This document shows, one piece after another, positions 23,879 through 35,339 of a stretch of 64,000 nucleotides of DNA. The position numbers and the translations under genes are program-made. The stretch is from Cryptomeria japonica (lineage: Eukaryota > Streptophyta > Pinopsida > Cupressales > Cupressaceae), in contig NC_081414.1 in assembly GCF_030272615.1 (NCBI RefSeq), forward strand, positions 825,994,896 to 826,058,895. Direction: 5' to 3'. Under the pieces are notes generated by a model. That model ran no database searches. It was given only the letters and a program-made list of their open reading frames with translations, and had not been told where the DNA came from. Position 1 is the first letter of the stretch; every line of letters starts with the position of its first letter.

Positions 23879-24947
23879 TATTAGGTCCTAGAGGCAAGTG
23901 AGAGGGGGGGGGGGGGGGTCAATCAGTTGTCTATTAATTTCAAACCAAAACTAACTTAACCAAACTTAGTGCATAATACCGATAAACCAAACTTTAATGC
24001 CGGTAGACAGTTGAGCAGTTAATAATAGTATCGGTAAAGTTTAATGCATGAAACAAAAAGATAAAAAACATACACAACACATAACATAGTTATTTGTATG
24101 TGAAAACCCTATAAGGGGAAAAACCACGGTGGGAAACCTTACCTACAATCAGATGATACAACTGCAGATAGTATGTGTGTACAAATGGGGTCTGCACACG
24201 CAAAAAGGCCAACTACCAAGAGCTCACTGCTCAATCACAAAATGGGAGTCACACTGACGACAATTGGATGGTTAAATCCAATGATAATGTACTACTCAAA
24301 ATAGCATTTTCATATGCTTGATTCACCACCGGTTAAGCTCTAATTTGCCTTCTTCGAAAGCCTCCTTGAATCTTGAATGATGTCTGTGTGTATAGCTCTT
24401 CTTATATTTGCATATACCTTATTACAATCCTTTTTCACACTCACCTCTACTACTCTTTAATCTCAGAAATGAGATCTTACATATATACCAAAACCTAAGA
24501 CCAAATGTGTAGGTCGGCTTACTAAGATATTACAATTAAATCAATTATAAATGAATCAATATGTGATGCATGATGTTGGCTCAATGCATTTACAATAATA
24601 ACAAATCATCTTTTTAACATGTCATGCTGATCTGGAATAGATAATGCTTGTCGGTGCATAACCTAGACCTATTTGCCAGTAACAACAAATATGCAAACCT
24701 AATTAGATCAATGACCAAATCACCAAAACCAAGTGATCAAATAATGTCTTCGACATAACCAAGTAATATCTATATGATAATAGAGCATCCTCAGTACTAG
24801 TGAACAATATAACTTGTCAGTGAACTAGATATCGATGACTGTGTATAAGTCATTGAACATGCCGGTGAACATAACCAAAGATCTCCAAGTGTTCTCAAGT
24901 GTTGACATCAATGACAAAACTAATGTAACACATCCATAATACCAACA
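23879..24947 (-). repeat. 3' LTR of copia C
   Basis: 1069 bp, ending ATACCAACA. A run of 12 or more G near 23907-23918 is expanded relative to the A LTR. No coding capacity. Confidence 0.85.
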
Positions 24948-25250
24948 ATATCCCCCTTTGGCATTGATGGCAACACAAGATGGAAAAACCATCTAAGTGC
25001 CAAAGCAAAAATTCCAAAAACCAAAAACCAATAATCTCCCAAAGAGATCATCAAAATATAGATCAGAGAGTAACAATCTCTCCCCAATGAATAGTCTCCC
25101 CTCAAAAGATAATGTGTTTTTCCATAGATATCTCTCCCCCTTTGACATCAAATGCCAAAGCAATACAAAACCAAATACAATAAGTTCATAGAACTTATTA
25201 CAATTTTTATAAGCAAATTTATTCAATCTAGTCCCCCTGAGAAGTAGCTC
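24948..25250 (-). promoter_or_regulatory. Polypurine-tract cluster of copia C
   Basis: Reverse-complement blocks ATATCCCCCTTTGGC (at the LTR edge), TCTCTCCCCAATG, GTCTCCCCTC, TCTCTCCCCCTTTGAC and AGTCCCCCTGAG parallel those of copia A at 1510-1800. Confidence 0.7.
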
Positions 25251-27480
25251 TCCTTCATCAAAGCTGGGAAAAATATTCCTCTGTTAATTTTGTCGGTCTA
25301 TTTCCATGCTCCAACTGTCTAAGTTTCTACCAGTGAGGGCATAACTCCAAGCTTCTCTCTAAGATATTCAAAAGTTTCCTTAGGCAAAGGTTTAGTAAAG
25401 ATATCTGCAATCTACTCTTTAGTATTCACATAAACCAATCTCACTTCTTTTGCTTCAACATTCTCTTTTAGAAAATTGAATTTGATAGAAACATGTTTAG
25501 TTTTTGAGTGAAATATCAGATTCTTTGATATATCAATTTCTACCATATTATCACAATAAATCAGTATAGGTTCCTTTCATTTTACCTTTATGTCCTTCAA
25601 CATTTGCTTAATCCATAATACCTGTGTACAATTAGTTGCTGCTGCAACATATTCTATTTCTGCTATTGATAGTGATGTACAACTTTGTTTCTTGCTCAAC
25701 CATGAAATTAGTCTACTGCCAAGAAAAAATGCTCCGCTGGTGGTGCTTTTTCTATCATCTACATCTCCTACCCAATTTGCATCTATGTATGCACATAACT
25801 CAAAATTTTCATCTTTAGGATACCATAAACCAAGATTTGTTGTGCCTTGTAGATACCAGAAAGTCCTTTTTATTGCTAATTCATGATTTTCCTTAGGATT
25901 ACTCTGAAATCTTGAAACAATACATATTGCATTCATAATATCAGGTCTTGTTTGTGTCAGATACAATAAACCTCCTATCATAGACTTGTATCTTGTTGGA
26001 TTAACAGGTTTTGATTCATCCTTCAAATATAGTTTATCAGTTGTAGTCATAGGTGTACTTACCGGTTTAGGGTTTTCCATGCCAAATTTATTAAGTAATT
26101 CCTTCAAGTACTTTGATTGATTTATGAATATACCTTTATCATTTTATGAAATCTGCAATCCTAAAAATAATTTTATCTCTGCAATCATAGAAATTTCAAA
26201 TTCTTCCTGCATCTTATTAGAAAAGTCTTTACACAATCCATCTTCTCCTCCAAAAATTATATCATCAACAAAAACTTAAATAACCAAGATGTCATTATTA
26301 ATCACTTTGTAATATAAGTTGCTATCAACATTACCTTTAGAGTAACCAAGCTTCAAAAGATATTTGTCCAATCTAGCATACCAATCTCTAGGAGCTTTCT
26401 TCAATCCATATAAAGCTTTCCTTAACCTGCAAACTATATCTTTGTCATATGTCAAAGAAAATCCATTAGGTTGTTCAATGTAAACTTCCTCTTCAAGATC
26501 TCCATTCAAAAATGCACATTTAACATCCATTTGATATACTTTATAGTTCTTGTGTGTTGCAAAAGCTAGGAATAATCTAACTACCTCAATTCTAGCTACC
26601 AATGCAAAGGTTTCATTGTAATCAATTCCTTCTTTTTGTGAATATCCTTTACACACTAATCTTGCTTTGTTTCTGATTACCTTACCATCTTCATTAAGTT
26701 TATTTTTGAATACCCATTTAGTTCCAATTACATTTTTGTTTTTAGTCCAGGGAACCAATGTCCATGTGTTATTCTTGTCAATTTGTTCCAATTCATCTTC
26801 CATAGCCTTAATCCAATGTTTGTCTTCACATGCCTCATTAATAGTTGCTGGTTCAAATTGAGAAATTAGGCACACCTCTTCATTTGTTGGTCTTCCTCTA
26901 GTCACAACACCTTGATACTTATTCCCAATTATTTGACTTTTAGAGTGGTTCAATCTTACATACCTGGGTGTGTTCACTTGTTCTTGTTCTTCAGTCACTG
27001 TGGAATCCTTAGATGATGCCGGTGTGACTGGATCAACATTTTGTACCGGTGTACTCATAGTAGGTTCATTTGTGATTATCTCAACTGCCGGTTCAGAGTC
27101 TATAGACCTTCTAAATTGTTCATCAATCTTCACATTTACACTTTCAATGATTTTCTGCAATCTCTTATTAAAACATCTATATGCCTTGCTCTTAGATGAA
27201 TAACCAAGAAATATTCCTTCATCACTTCTAGGATCAAATTTGCCAATATAATAATCTCTCATAATATAATATTTGCTTCCAAATATTCTAAAATATTTAA
27301 GAGTAGGAGTATTACCAAACCATAGTTCATGAGGGCTCTTACCAATTTCACCTTTGATGTGAACTCTATTGAATGTATAAACAACTGTATTGACTGCTTC
27401 TCTCCAATACACATGAGGTAGGTTTGCTTCTGATATCATGCTTCTAGCTGCATCCAAAATAGTTATGTTCTTCCTTTCCA
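25251..27480 (-). pseudogene. Copia C integrase C-terminus, RT and RNase H
   Basis: A 401-codon open stretch (27481-26276) carries [15 protein letters not shown], the integrase C-terminal part, then RT blocks [20 protein letters not shown] and [22 protein letters not shown] breaks near 26275-26108. RNase H at 26107-25577 has SMIGGLLYLTQTRPDIMNAI and DDRKSTTSGAFFLGSRLISW, and its tail continues to about 25320. It is better preserved than A in the RT; Trp in [10 protein letters not shown] and RLISWLSKKQ contexts is intact. Confidence 0.85.
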
Positions 27481-28040
27481 CAACTCCATTTTGTTGGGGT
27501 GTTTGAGATGCTGATTATTGTCTTCTGATTCTATTCACTTCACAAAATGTATTGAATTCCTTACATACCAGATTGTGAGGTTTACCAATCTTAGGTAAAT
27601 CTCTTACTGCCTTAGTTGTACTGATTTTCACAATGCAATCAAAATTTACATGACACGGTCTCTTATGCCAAAACCAACTTTCATCAATATGTGCAATCAA
27701 GCATGTCTTCTCATTGTTATTCAAATGAAATATATTACGTCTAGTCTGATTACCGGTTGCAATTTCCAAACCAGTTCTATTCATGATTTTGCATTTACCA
27801 TTCTTGAATTTTAATTGAAATCCTTTTTCAACTAATTGACCAACACTCAAAAGAATATGTTTCAAACCTTCAACATAGAAAACATTATTAGTATTGTTCT
27901 TACCATCAAAAGATATAGTGCCTTTTCCTCTAATCAAACAAGCTTTGTCATCTCCAAATCTTACTAGACCTCCATTGTATTCCTAAAAGGTTAAGAATTT
28001 ACTCTTATCACCAATCATATGATGTGAACATCAGAAATAA
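27481..28040 (-). pseudogene. Copia C protease and shortened integrase
   Basis: Reading downward from about 28040: remnants of the protease (CSHHMIGDKSKF), GLVRFGDD, NVFYVEGLKHILLSVGQLVE, HKRPCHVNFD, then KPHNLVCKEFNTFCEV. Copia A has 100 residues between C-K-E and F-N-T-F-C, including the first catalytic Asp pair of integrase. The junction (27556-27565) joins two AAGGA repeats, so C lost exactly 300 bp in frame relative to A. C would need integrase supplied by another copy. Confidence 0.8.
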
Positions 28041-29167
28041 ATAATCCATTCATCCTTTTCTTCAATTTTAGCTGCCAGGGCCTTCTCTACCAGTTGAATA
28101 GTAGGTGTCAATTGATCTTCTGTTATAGCAACAAAATCCCATCCATTGTCTGCTGGTTCCTCATCATAATCATCAGTTACTCCATCAACATAGTAACACA
28201 ATTTGTCTCTATTCTTCTTAAATCTATATCTTTGATATTCAGGGTTAGGCTTGTATGTTCTTTTAGCTTCTTCTTTCAATCTTGCATGTCTATCAGGACA
28301 CCTAGATGCCATAAGACCAATTTTATTGCAGTTAAAACATTTAAATGGTGCTTTACCTTCATACTTACTTCCAACTGGACCTTTAGGCATTTTCTTTGTA
28401 AATAGTGCTTCAAGCTCTTCAAGTTCTTCATTCTATCTTCTGATTTCTTCAAGTTCTCTAGCATAGAGTGCTTTCTAATCATATTTTTTAGATGATGATG
28501 ATGATGCTGCAGATGATGAAGCTTTGAAAGCCAAATCTGTCTTAATTGTAGCAATAGGACCAAATTCCTCAAGCTCAAAAGCTGAAAGTTTTCCAACCAA
28601 AGTATCTCTAGATACTGATGCATTAGGCATTGTTCTCACTTCATTAATAACAGTTACTTTCATTTTCTATGTCAATGTCAAAGCTCTTAAAACTTTAGAA
28701 ACAATTTCATCTTCACTTAAGGATCCTCCACAACATTGTATACCCCCAAAAAATTCATTAACTCTTTCCATAAAAGTAGATATCCTTTCATTTTCTTCCA
28801 TTTTTAGATTTTCATACCTAACCCGGAAGCATTCCAGTTTTGCAATTTTGACAGTGGTATCACCTTCATTCAATTTCTCCAATTTATCCCTAATAGCTTT
28901 AGCAGTAGATCAGTTTGATAATCACATGATTTGTTGATCTGACAATATGCTCGAAAGTGCTTCTCTTGCTTTGCAATCATTTTCTTCATCTTTAGCAAAG
29001 GTTGGTGGATTAGGTTGACCTTGAGTAGGAGCAACATAGCCATTCTTTGCAACATCCCATATGTCCTTTCCAATGCAATTCAGATGAGTCTCCATTATGA
29101 TCTTCCATATACCATAGTTGGTTCCATCAAGCTTCAGAGTGTCCTTCTTGAAATAGTTAGTAGACAT
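28041..29167 (-). pseudogene. Copia C gag
   Basis: It starts MSTNYFKKDTLKLDGTNYGI at 29167. Downstream are YVAPTQGQPNPPTFAKDEEN, IQCCGGSLSEDEIVSKVLRA, DTLVGKLSAFELEEFG and the zinc knuckle CFNCNKIGLMASRC near 28310-28350, in which the His reads Leu. An acidic stretch precedes the protease. Stops near 28920 and 28664 and around 28440-28475 break the frame. Confidence 0.85.
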
Positions 29168-29210
29168 AGGATCTCCTCAAGTTGTTAAACTTCTGCAAAA
29201 AGAGGACTAG

Positions 29211-29222
29211 GCTCTAATACCA
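29211..29222 (-). other. Primer-binding site of copia C
   Basis: GCTCTAATACCA is the complement of TGGTATTAGAGC, an initiator Met-tRNA primer site with one C-to-T change, two bases from the LTR. Confidence 0.8.
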
Positions 29223-29224
29223 AT

Positions 29225-30294
29225 TGTTAGGTCCCGAAGGCAACTAAGAGGGGGTGGTGAATTAGATGTCTATTAATTTCAAACCAAAACTAACTTAAGC
29301 AAAATTAGTGCATAATACAGGTAAACCAAACTTTAATGCCGGTAGACAGTTTAGCAGTTAATAACAGTATCGGTAAATTTTAATGCATGAAACCGAAAGA
29401 CAAATAACATACACAACACATAACACAGTTATTTGTATGTGAAAACCCTGTAAGGGGAAAAACCATAGTGAGAAACCTTACCTGTAATCAGATGATACTA
29501 CTGCAGATAGTATATGTACAAATGGGGTCTGCACATGCAGAAAGGCCAACTGCCTAGAGCTCACTGCTCAATCATAAAATGAGAGTCACACTGACTACAA
29601 TTGGATGGTTAAATCCAATGATAATGTACTGCTCAAAATAGCATCTTCATATGCTTGATTCAGTATTGGTTAAGCTCTAATTTGCCTTCTTCAAAAGCCT
29701 CCTTGAATCTTTAATGATGTCTACATGTATAACTCTTCTTATATTCACGTATACCTTATTACAATCCTTTTTCACACTCACCTCTACTACTCTTTAATCT
29801 CATAAATGAGATCTTACATAAATACCAAAACCTAAGACCAAATGTGTAGGTCGGCTTACTAAGATATTACAATTAAAACAATTACAAATGAATCAATATG
29901 CGACGCATGATGTCAGCTCAATGCATTTACAACAATAAAAAATCATCTCCATAATGTGCTATGTTGATCTGGAATAGATAATGCTTGCTGGTCCATAACC
30001 TAGATGTATTTGCTGGTAACAACAAATATGCAAACCCGATTAGATCAATGGCCAAATCACCAAAACCAAGTGATCAAACAATATCTTCGACATAACCATG
30101 TAATCTCTAGATGATAACAGATCATCCTCAGTGCTAGTGACCAATATAACCTGTCGGTGAACCAGATACCGATGACTATGCATAAGTCACTGAACCTGCC
30201 AGTGAACATAACCAGAGATCTCCAAGTGTTCTCAAGTGTTCTCAAGTGTTGACATCAATGAAAAAACCAATGTAACACATCCATAATACCAACA
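29225..30294 (-). repeat. 5' LTR of copia C
   Basis: TGTTAGGTCCCG to ATACCAACA, 1070 bp. It pairs with 23879-24947. It contains a short duplication of CTCAAGTGTT near 30231-30250. Confidence 0.88.
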
Positions 30295-31977
30295 TGACTA
30301 CAACAAACATGTCGGATGCTGGTTCTCTGCCTTCACTCGCTAGCACTCTAAGCAACATGACACATAATTTTCTATATCTCTCCTCATACCTTCCCAATGA
30401 TACAATTATTTCAAATCTGTATGCATCTTCTTGACACCTGGATGTGCCAAGTAAGGTGCATGATGAGCCTCTAATAAAATCAATGCGCATAGACTATCTG
30501 AAGGTGGAACATATATGCATCCCAAATGTCGAAGAAGATCATCAGAATCTGAAGAGTAACCTGCATATCTATAATCCAAATCTCTCCTTGATGCAATCTT
30601 TTCTCTGACTTCCTGATACCAACCATCTGATGGAAGAGCACTAAGTATCCTGCTCCTCAAATCTACACTGAGAGTCATCATTGAAGCCTCATGCCTCATA
30701 CAACTCAAGGCATTTGTTACCACATTCTCCTTACCCTGAATGTATATCACCTCAAAATAATACTCACATAAGAACTCCAACCAACATTGTTGCCTAGCAT
30801 TCAAGAAAAATGTACTGAAAACTATGGAGATCACTGTGCATCTCGAGATGATGCTTGAGAAGAGAATTCCTCCAACAAACCAAGACATGCACCACTGCGG
30901 CTAGCTCTAAACTATGAGTAGGATAGTTTAACTCATGATCTTTAAGCTTATGTGACTCGTATGCTATCACTCTACCATCTTGCATCAAAACCTCTCCAAG
31001 ACCCTCTAAGGATGCATCTATGTACACCATAAAATCATGCAAAGGATCTGGTACTACTAGAATAGGTGCACTAGTTAGACGTTCCTTAAGGATGTGAAAA
31101 TTCATCTCACACTGTTATGACCACACAAACTTCTTCTCTTTCCTTTGAAGAGAAGTGATAGGGTGAGAAATCCTCGATAAATATTAAACAAATATACGAT
31201 AGTAACCTGCAAGCCCCATGAAGCTATGGACCTTCCCCACATTGGTGGGTGCTAGCCAATCCACTATAGCCTAAATCTTAGAGGGATCTATTGTGATACC
31301 CTCTCCAGATATGACATGGCCAAGATATCTCACCTCTATTTGAAAGAACTTGCACTTTGCCATATTGGCATACAACTGGTTATACCAAAGACATTGTGCA
31401 AAACTTGTCTCATTTTCTCCTCATGCTCCTCCACTGATCTTGAGAAAACTAATATATCATCCAAGAATACAAGAAAAAACATGTCAAGATACGACCTAAA
31501 AACTCCATTCATCAAGCTCATAAAAATTGTTGGAGCATTAGTGAGACCAAAAGGTGCCATTGTGTACTCATAATGTCCATATCTAGTGTGGAATGTTGTG
31601 CGATGAATATTTGCCTCATGAAGCCTTGGCTAGCGATACCTGGAGTTAAGATCTATCTTGGAAAAGATCTTTTTTTCCTTAATCTAATAAAACAAGTCAT
31701 CAATCCTCGACAAAGGGTATTGGTTCTTCACCATCACCTTATTAAGTTGCTTGTAGTCAATGCACAACCTAAGAGATCCATCTTTCTTCTTCACAAACAA
31801 TACTGATGCACCCCATGGGGAGACACCAAGGTGAATGAATCCCTTAGCCAATAATTCCTCCAAATGCAATCTCGACTTTCTCAACCCCTGAGTAGTCATC
31901 TGATAAGGAGCCTTAGATATAGGCTCTGCTCCTAGAACCAAATCTATCCAAAAATTGATGTCATGCTTCAACGACAT
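30295..31977 (-). pseudogene. Gypsy G2 RT, RNase H and integrase zinc finger
   Basis: Minus strand, reading from 31977 down. RT has [40 protein letters not shown] and, after a gap at 31560-31690, MAPFGLTNAPTIFMSLMN and FLVFLDDILVFSRS (catalytic F-L-D-D). RNase H follows (31105-30720; VYIDASLEGLGEVLMQDGRV, SLELAAVVHVL). The integrase zinc-binding domain ends the piece (HAPYLAHPGVKKMHTDLK, YHWEGMRRDIENYVSCCLEC). At 30295 it is cut by copia C and continues at 23878. Several frameshifts are present. Confidence 0.85.
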
Positions 31978-32841
31978 TGTAGTGTCCCTCCTCGACTTGT
32001 CTTTTGTTTCATGTATGATAGAATTATTTAGACTCATTTATGATGTTTTGGATTATTATTATGGCTCTATTTATGTTTCAAATCTTTAGGACGATGGTAG
32101 ACATTATATGGACATATGCCACTCGATGACCAATGTGGTTGATGATATTTTCTATTTATGATCATGCTATATGATGGACATATGTTGATGGATCTTATAT
32201 ATTTTTCCATTCTGAATAGGTTATAGTGATGATGGATTTGATGGCATATTGGTTATACTAACCCTATGTCATGGTTATATGTGATCATTGTTTATGCGGA
32301 CTATATGATTTATGATGATACTAACCCTATTCTATGTTTATGATTTTATGTGATGTTTATGATCTATTGTGTGACTGTCTTTGTGAGTAGAGACGATGCC
32401 ATATCACTCATTGCGAGTGAGATATGTCATTGCAATTCTTTATCACTTGCATGTCTATGATATATTTGTATATGTTGTATCGTGGCTTTGTGGATGTAGG
32501 ATTTGTAGGTACCAAACATCGACTCCACCTAGCTCCATAGGTCTGAGCGTGTCTTTAAATCCCAATGGCAAGTTGCTGGAGATGGCATGAGTTCCCTTCA
32601 CATACTCTAGGTTTGAGATGTCTACCTTGGGTTATCAGTTGTTTTCATTTAATAATTCACCATGATAGTCAATGAGGTATCGTTCTTGTTAGCTTGTGGG
32701 TATGTAGTTGTTAATTTATTTATTTAATTAATTGATGTGTGATTATATAGTCTATTAATGATTGATTTAATTGTTGTATTATTATAGTTTAATTGGATTA
32801 TTTAATTAATTAAGATTTAATGTTTATTTATTTATTGTTTA
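31978..32841 (+). other. Left part of insertion E, non-coding
   Basis: AT-rich, with repeated ATG/TGAT-rich phrases (ATTTATGATG, TTATGTGATG) and no supportable gene. It ends at the target site of D (GTTTA, 32837-32841). Confidence 0.6.
32837..32841. repeat. Target-site duplication of element D, left copy
   Basis: GTTTA, repeated exactly at 42074-42078. Confidence 0.85.
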
Positions 32842-34440
32842 TGTTGGCATTATGTTGTCATTGATGTCAACCTGTATAGGATGACTATCAGTATAAGAGA
32901 TGTATGTGCAAAACTATAATGGAGGAGTACATGATGCAATATCTTTGATATCAATTTGTGTTGAAGAATACCGGTAAGGTAAGGGACAATATGTCATTCA
33001 GATGAATGACCACCGAAATCACTGGTACACAAGCTAGTGTTTGACTTGTGTGGATGAAATGGATAGGTTACTGGTATAGTCTAGCACTGGTAAGGAAAGG
33101 ATGTCAACTTGTAAGCAATGTGTTGACAATGAGTAGGATGTTTGGATGTTGCTTGTGATGAAGAGGCAAAATGTTACCTAAATCACATCAACACCAAAGG
33201 AGAAGGATTAAAAGGTCACCGGTATGTTGTGTGGATGCAGAATAACAAGATTCCCATCGGATAGAGATGTGGTCACCATCTGAAGAGATGATAGATAGTT
33301 AATGTGCCCACAATAGATCACATTGGCCTGGTTGAAGATATGCCGCACAAACATGGAAGCCACATGAGTGCATTGCAGAATGCAGATTGCATGGATCCAC
33401 TACCACCGATAAGAGGAGCTTATCTCCTACTATGAAAAGGATGCATCTTAGTTTTGTGAGATAAGATAGAAGTAAAAGGCAGTTGTTTGAAGGATCACAC
33501 CAGATCTATCGATGAATCACCGAAATGCCTCAAGTGCATGAGATCAGGGATATGCACTGGACCAATAAAGAAGGCAAGGTTGAGAAGCTACAAACAGATG
33601 GAGAGTGATGGGTTTGTCACTTTGACAAAGTAGTAGAGATGATGTCTAGGAAGGCAAGGCTGAGAAGCTGCAGATATAGGAAAATGACTAGATTGAAGAT
33701 GGAGTCTGTTGAAGGTTGATGAAATGGTGTCATCAAGAGTGTTTACCAATATGTAAGTCCACCAGTAATATGGAAAAGGTGCAAATGCATAAGACTTCCC
33801 ATCTGATGAAGATGTGCATAAGGTAGGTTAGCAAGAGTGCTGATCGGTTGAGTGTTCCACTGGTAGTTTAGCAAAGAGAAGACATGAAGGTTAATCGGTA
33901 AAGTGTGAGATATCAACAGGGTTAGTGAACCAATAGAAAATAAGGACTGGTTGTGTGCTTGGTTGATGATCCTATCTGAACTAACACAAAGGTCCAAGCT
34001 GGAATTTGGTCAACAAAGGTGCCATGTGGACTCAAGGTGGCAGACTTGCATGCAACAGTAGATGGAGTGTGCACCAACGAAGTTATGACAAAGCTGGTCA
34101 ATATTAATGGTAGATCCTGTAAATCATGGGATGTGTTGTAGAGGAATTGCAGTGGTTTGTGGCTCAAGATCCAGGACAAATTGATTATGCAGGTCGGGTT
34201 GGAGAAGGAAACAACTAAGCCATTTATGGAATTTGACCAAGGGATGAACCAACAGATTGAATGTAGAATACCAAACAGAGAAAGCGTGTTCTGGAAGGAA
34301 CGAAAAATGACAGTGATGTGCAAATAACTATCTGGGCAATTAGATCATATTAGATCTAATTAGATTTGGTTTTCCTCGAGATTGATGAGGAAACCCTAAC
34401 CACCTAAAATTTTAATTTGGTTTTGGCGGGAAAACCAAGT

Positions 34441-34448
34441 TATAAATA
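34441..34448 (+). promoter_or_regulatory. TATA-like box in D 5' LTR
   Basis: TATAAATA, conserved at 40220-40227 in the 3' LTR, with flanking bases AAGT before and TGCAAG after also kept. Position within the LTR fits a U3 promoter. Confidence 0.5.
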
Positions 34449-34871
34449 TGCAAGCCAAAATCATTGAAGGTTGCTACTAAAGGAGAGAGTGTTGTTGCAT
34501 GTAAAGATAAATCAATCAAGTGCTCATCAAGGAGAAAGAGAAGGGACTGAGTGTGAGGGAGAACTAGGTTGAAGTGTTCAACCAATAATAGAGAGAGAAC
34601 CGAAAAAGTGAGTACCAACAGAGAAGAAGTGCAGAAGACTGTAGAGCAGGCAAGCATATAATCGACAAAGAGTAGTACCAGTGAAGAGAAACAAAGAAGC
34701 AGAGAGATGAGGCAACCAGAAGAGAGAACTGATAGAGTGAGAACTAGTAGTGAACTGGACAAGAGATCCAGAAGAGAGATTTATACATGTGTTAGAAAAT
34801 CCATTTGTAACAAGGCTATTAACTTGTAAATGATTATGTTTTGTATTCATTGAGTTGGAGCTCAATGCATG

Positions 34872-35000
34872 GGTTGGTGCCCTAAATCAAGGGTTGTATC
34901 TCCTTAGGTTGGTGCCCTAAATCAGGGGTTGGTGCTCCTTAGGTTGGTGCCCTAAAATAAGGAATTGACACTCCTTGGGTTGGTGCCCTAAACACTGTAA
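34872..35000 (+). repeat. Tandem repeats of about 35 bp in D LTR
   Basis: Four copies of a unit beginning GTTGGTGCCCTAAA, spaced 35, 35 and 36 bp, ending just before AACACTGTAATTAG. The 3' LTR has the matching array at about 40680-40810 with base changes. Confidence 0.75.
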
Positions 35001-35269
35001 TTAGAAGTTCATTGTGAGGCTGGATTGGAGCAGTAGACTCAAGCAACATTTCTCACCGAGGTCTTTCCCATCTTGGGTTTTCCTCATATATGCTGGTGTT
35101 ATGGGATATCCTTTTATATGTGAGTGAATTTATGATTAGTCTCCCTTCTAACTAGTAAGTTTGCATTCATTTAGAACTGTTAACCAGTATACTCACATAG
35201 GATAGTTAATGGGAAGAGATTGAGAACCACTAATTCACCCCCCTCTCAGTGGTGCATTGTGTCTAACAA

Positions 35270-35282
35270 TTGGTATCAGAGC
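35270..35282 (+). other. Primer-binding site of element D
   Basis: TTGGTATCAGAGC follows the LTR end by one base and matches the complement of plant initiator Met tRNA exactly. Confidence 0.85.
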
Positions 35283-35339
35283 ATAGGTACCCTTTTTATC
35301 AAGCTTTCTCTCACTTGGGTAGATCTTGTCTAGGACACA

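Larger units (their letters stand above)
23879..30294 (-). mobile_element. Copia C (Sirevirus-like), same family as A
   Basis: A 6.4 kb minus-strand element with LTRs 23879-24947 and 29225-30294, a primer site at 29211-29222 and gag-pol between. LTRs and proteins resemble copia A closely. It sits in the G2 integrase. The flanking 5-mers, CCACT (23874-23878) and TGACT (30295-30299), agree at only three positions, so the duplication is weak. The left LTR starts TATTAGG instead of TGTTAGG. A 300-bp in-frame gap in integrase and many stops make it inactive. Confidence 0.88.
32842..35268 (+). repeat. 5' LTR of element D
   Basis: TGTTGGCATTATG to GTGTCTAACA. TATAAATA at 34441-34448 is a likely core promoter; the equivalent in the 3' LTR is 40220-40227. 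Tandem repeats of about 35 bp lie at about 34874-35000. No gene. Confidence 0.88.

Noticed and set aside
23874-30299. Clean target-site duplication for copia C
   Set aside because: CCACT and TGACT share only three of five bases. I kept the element call on other evidence and did not list the duplication.
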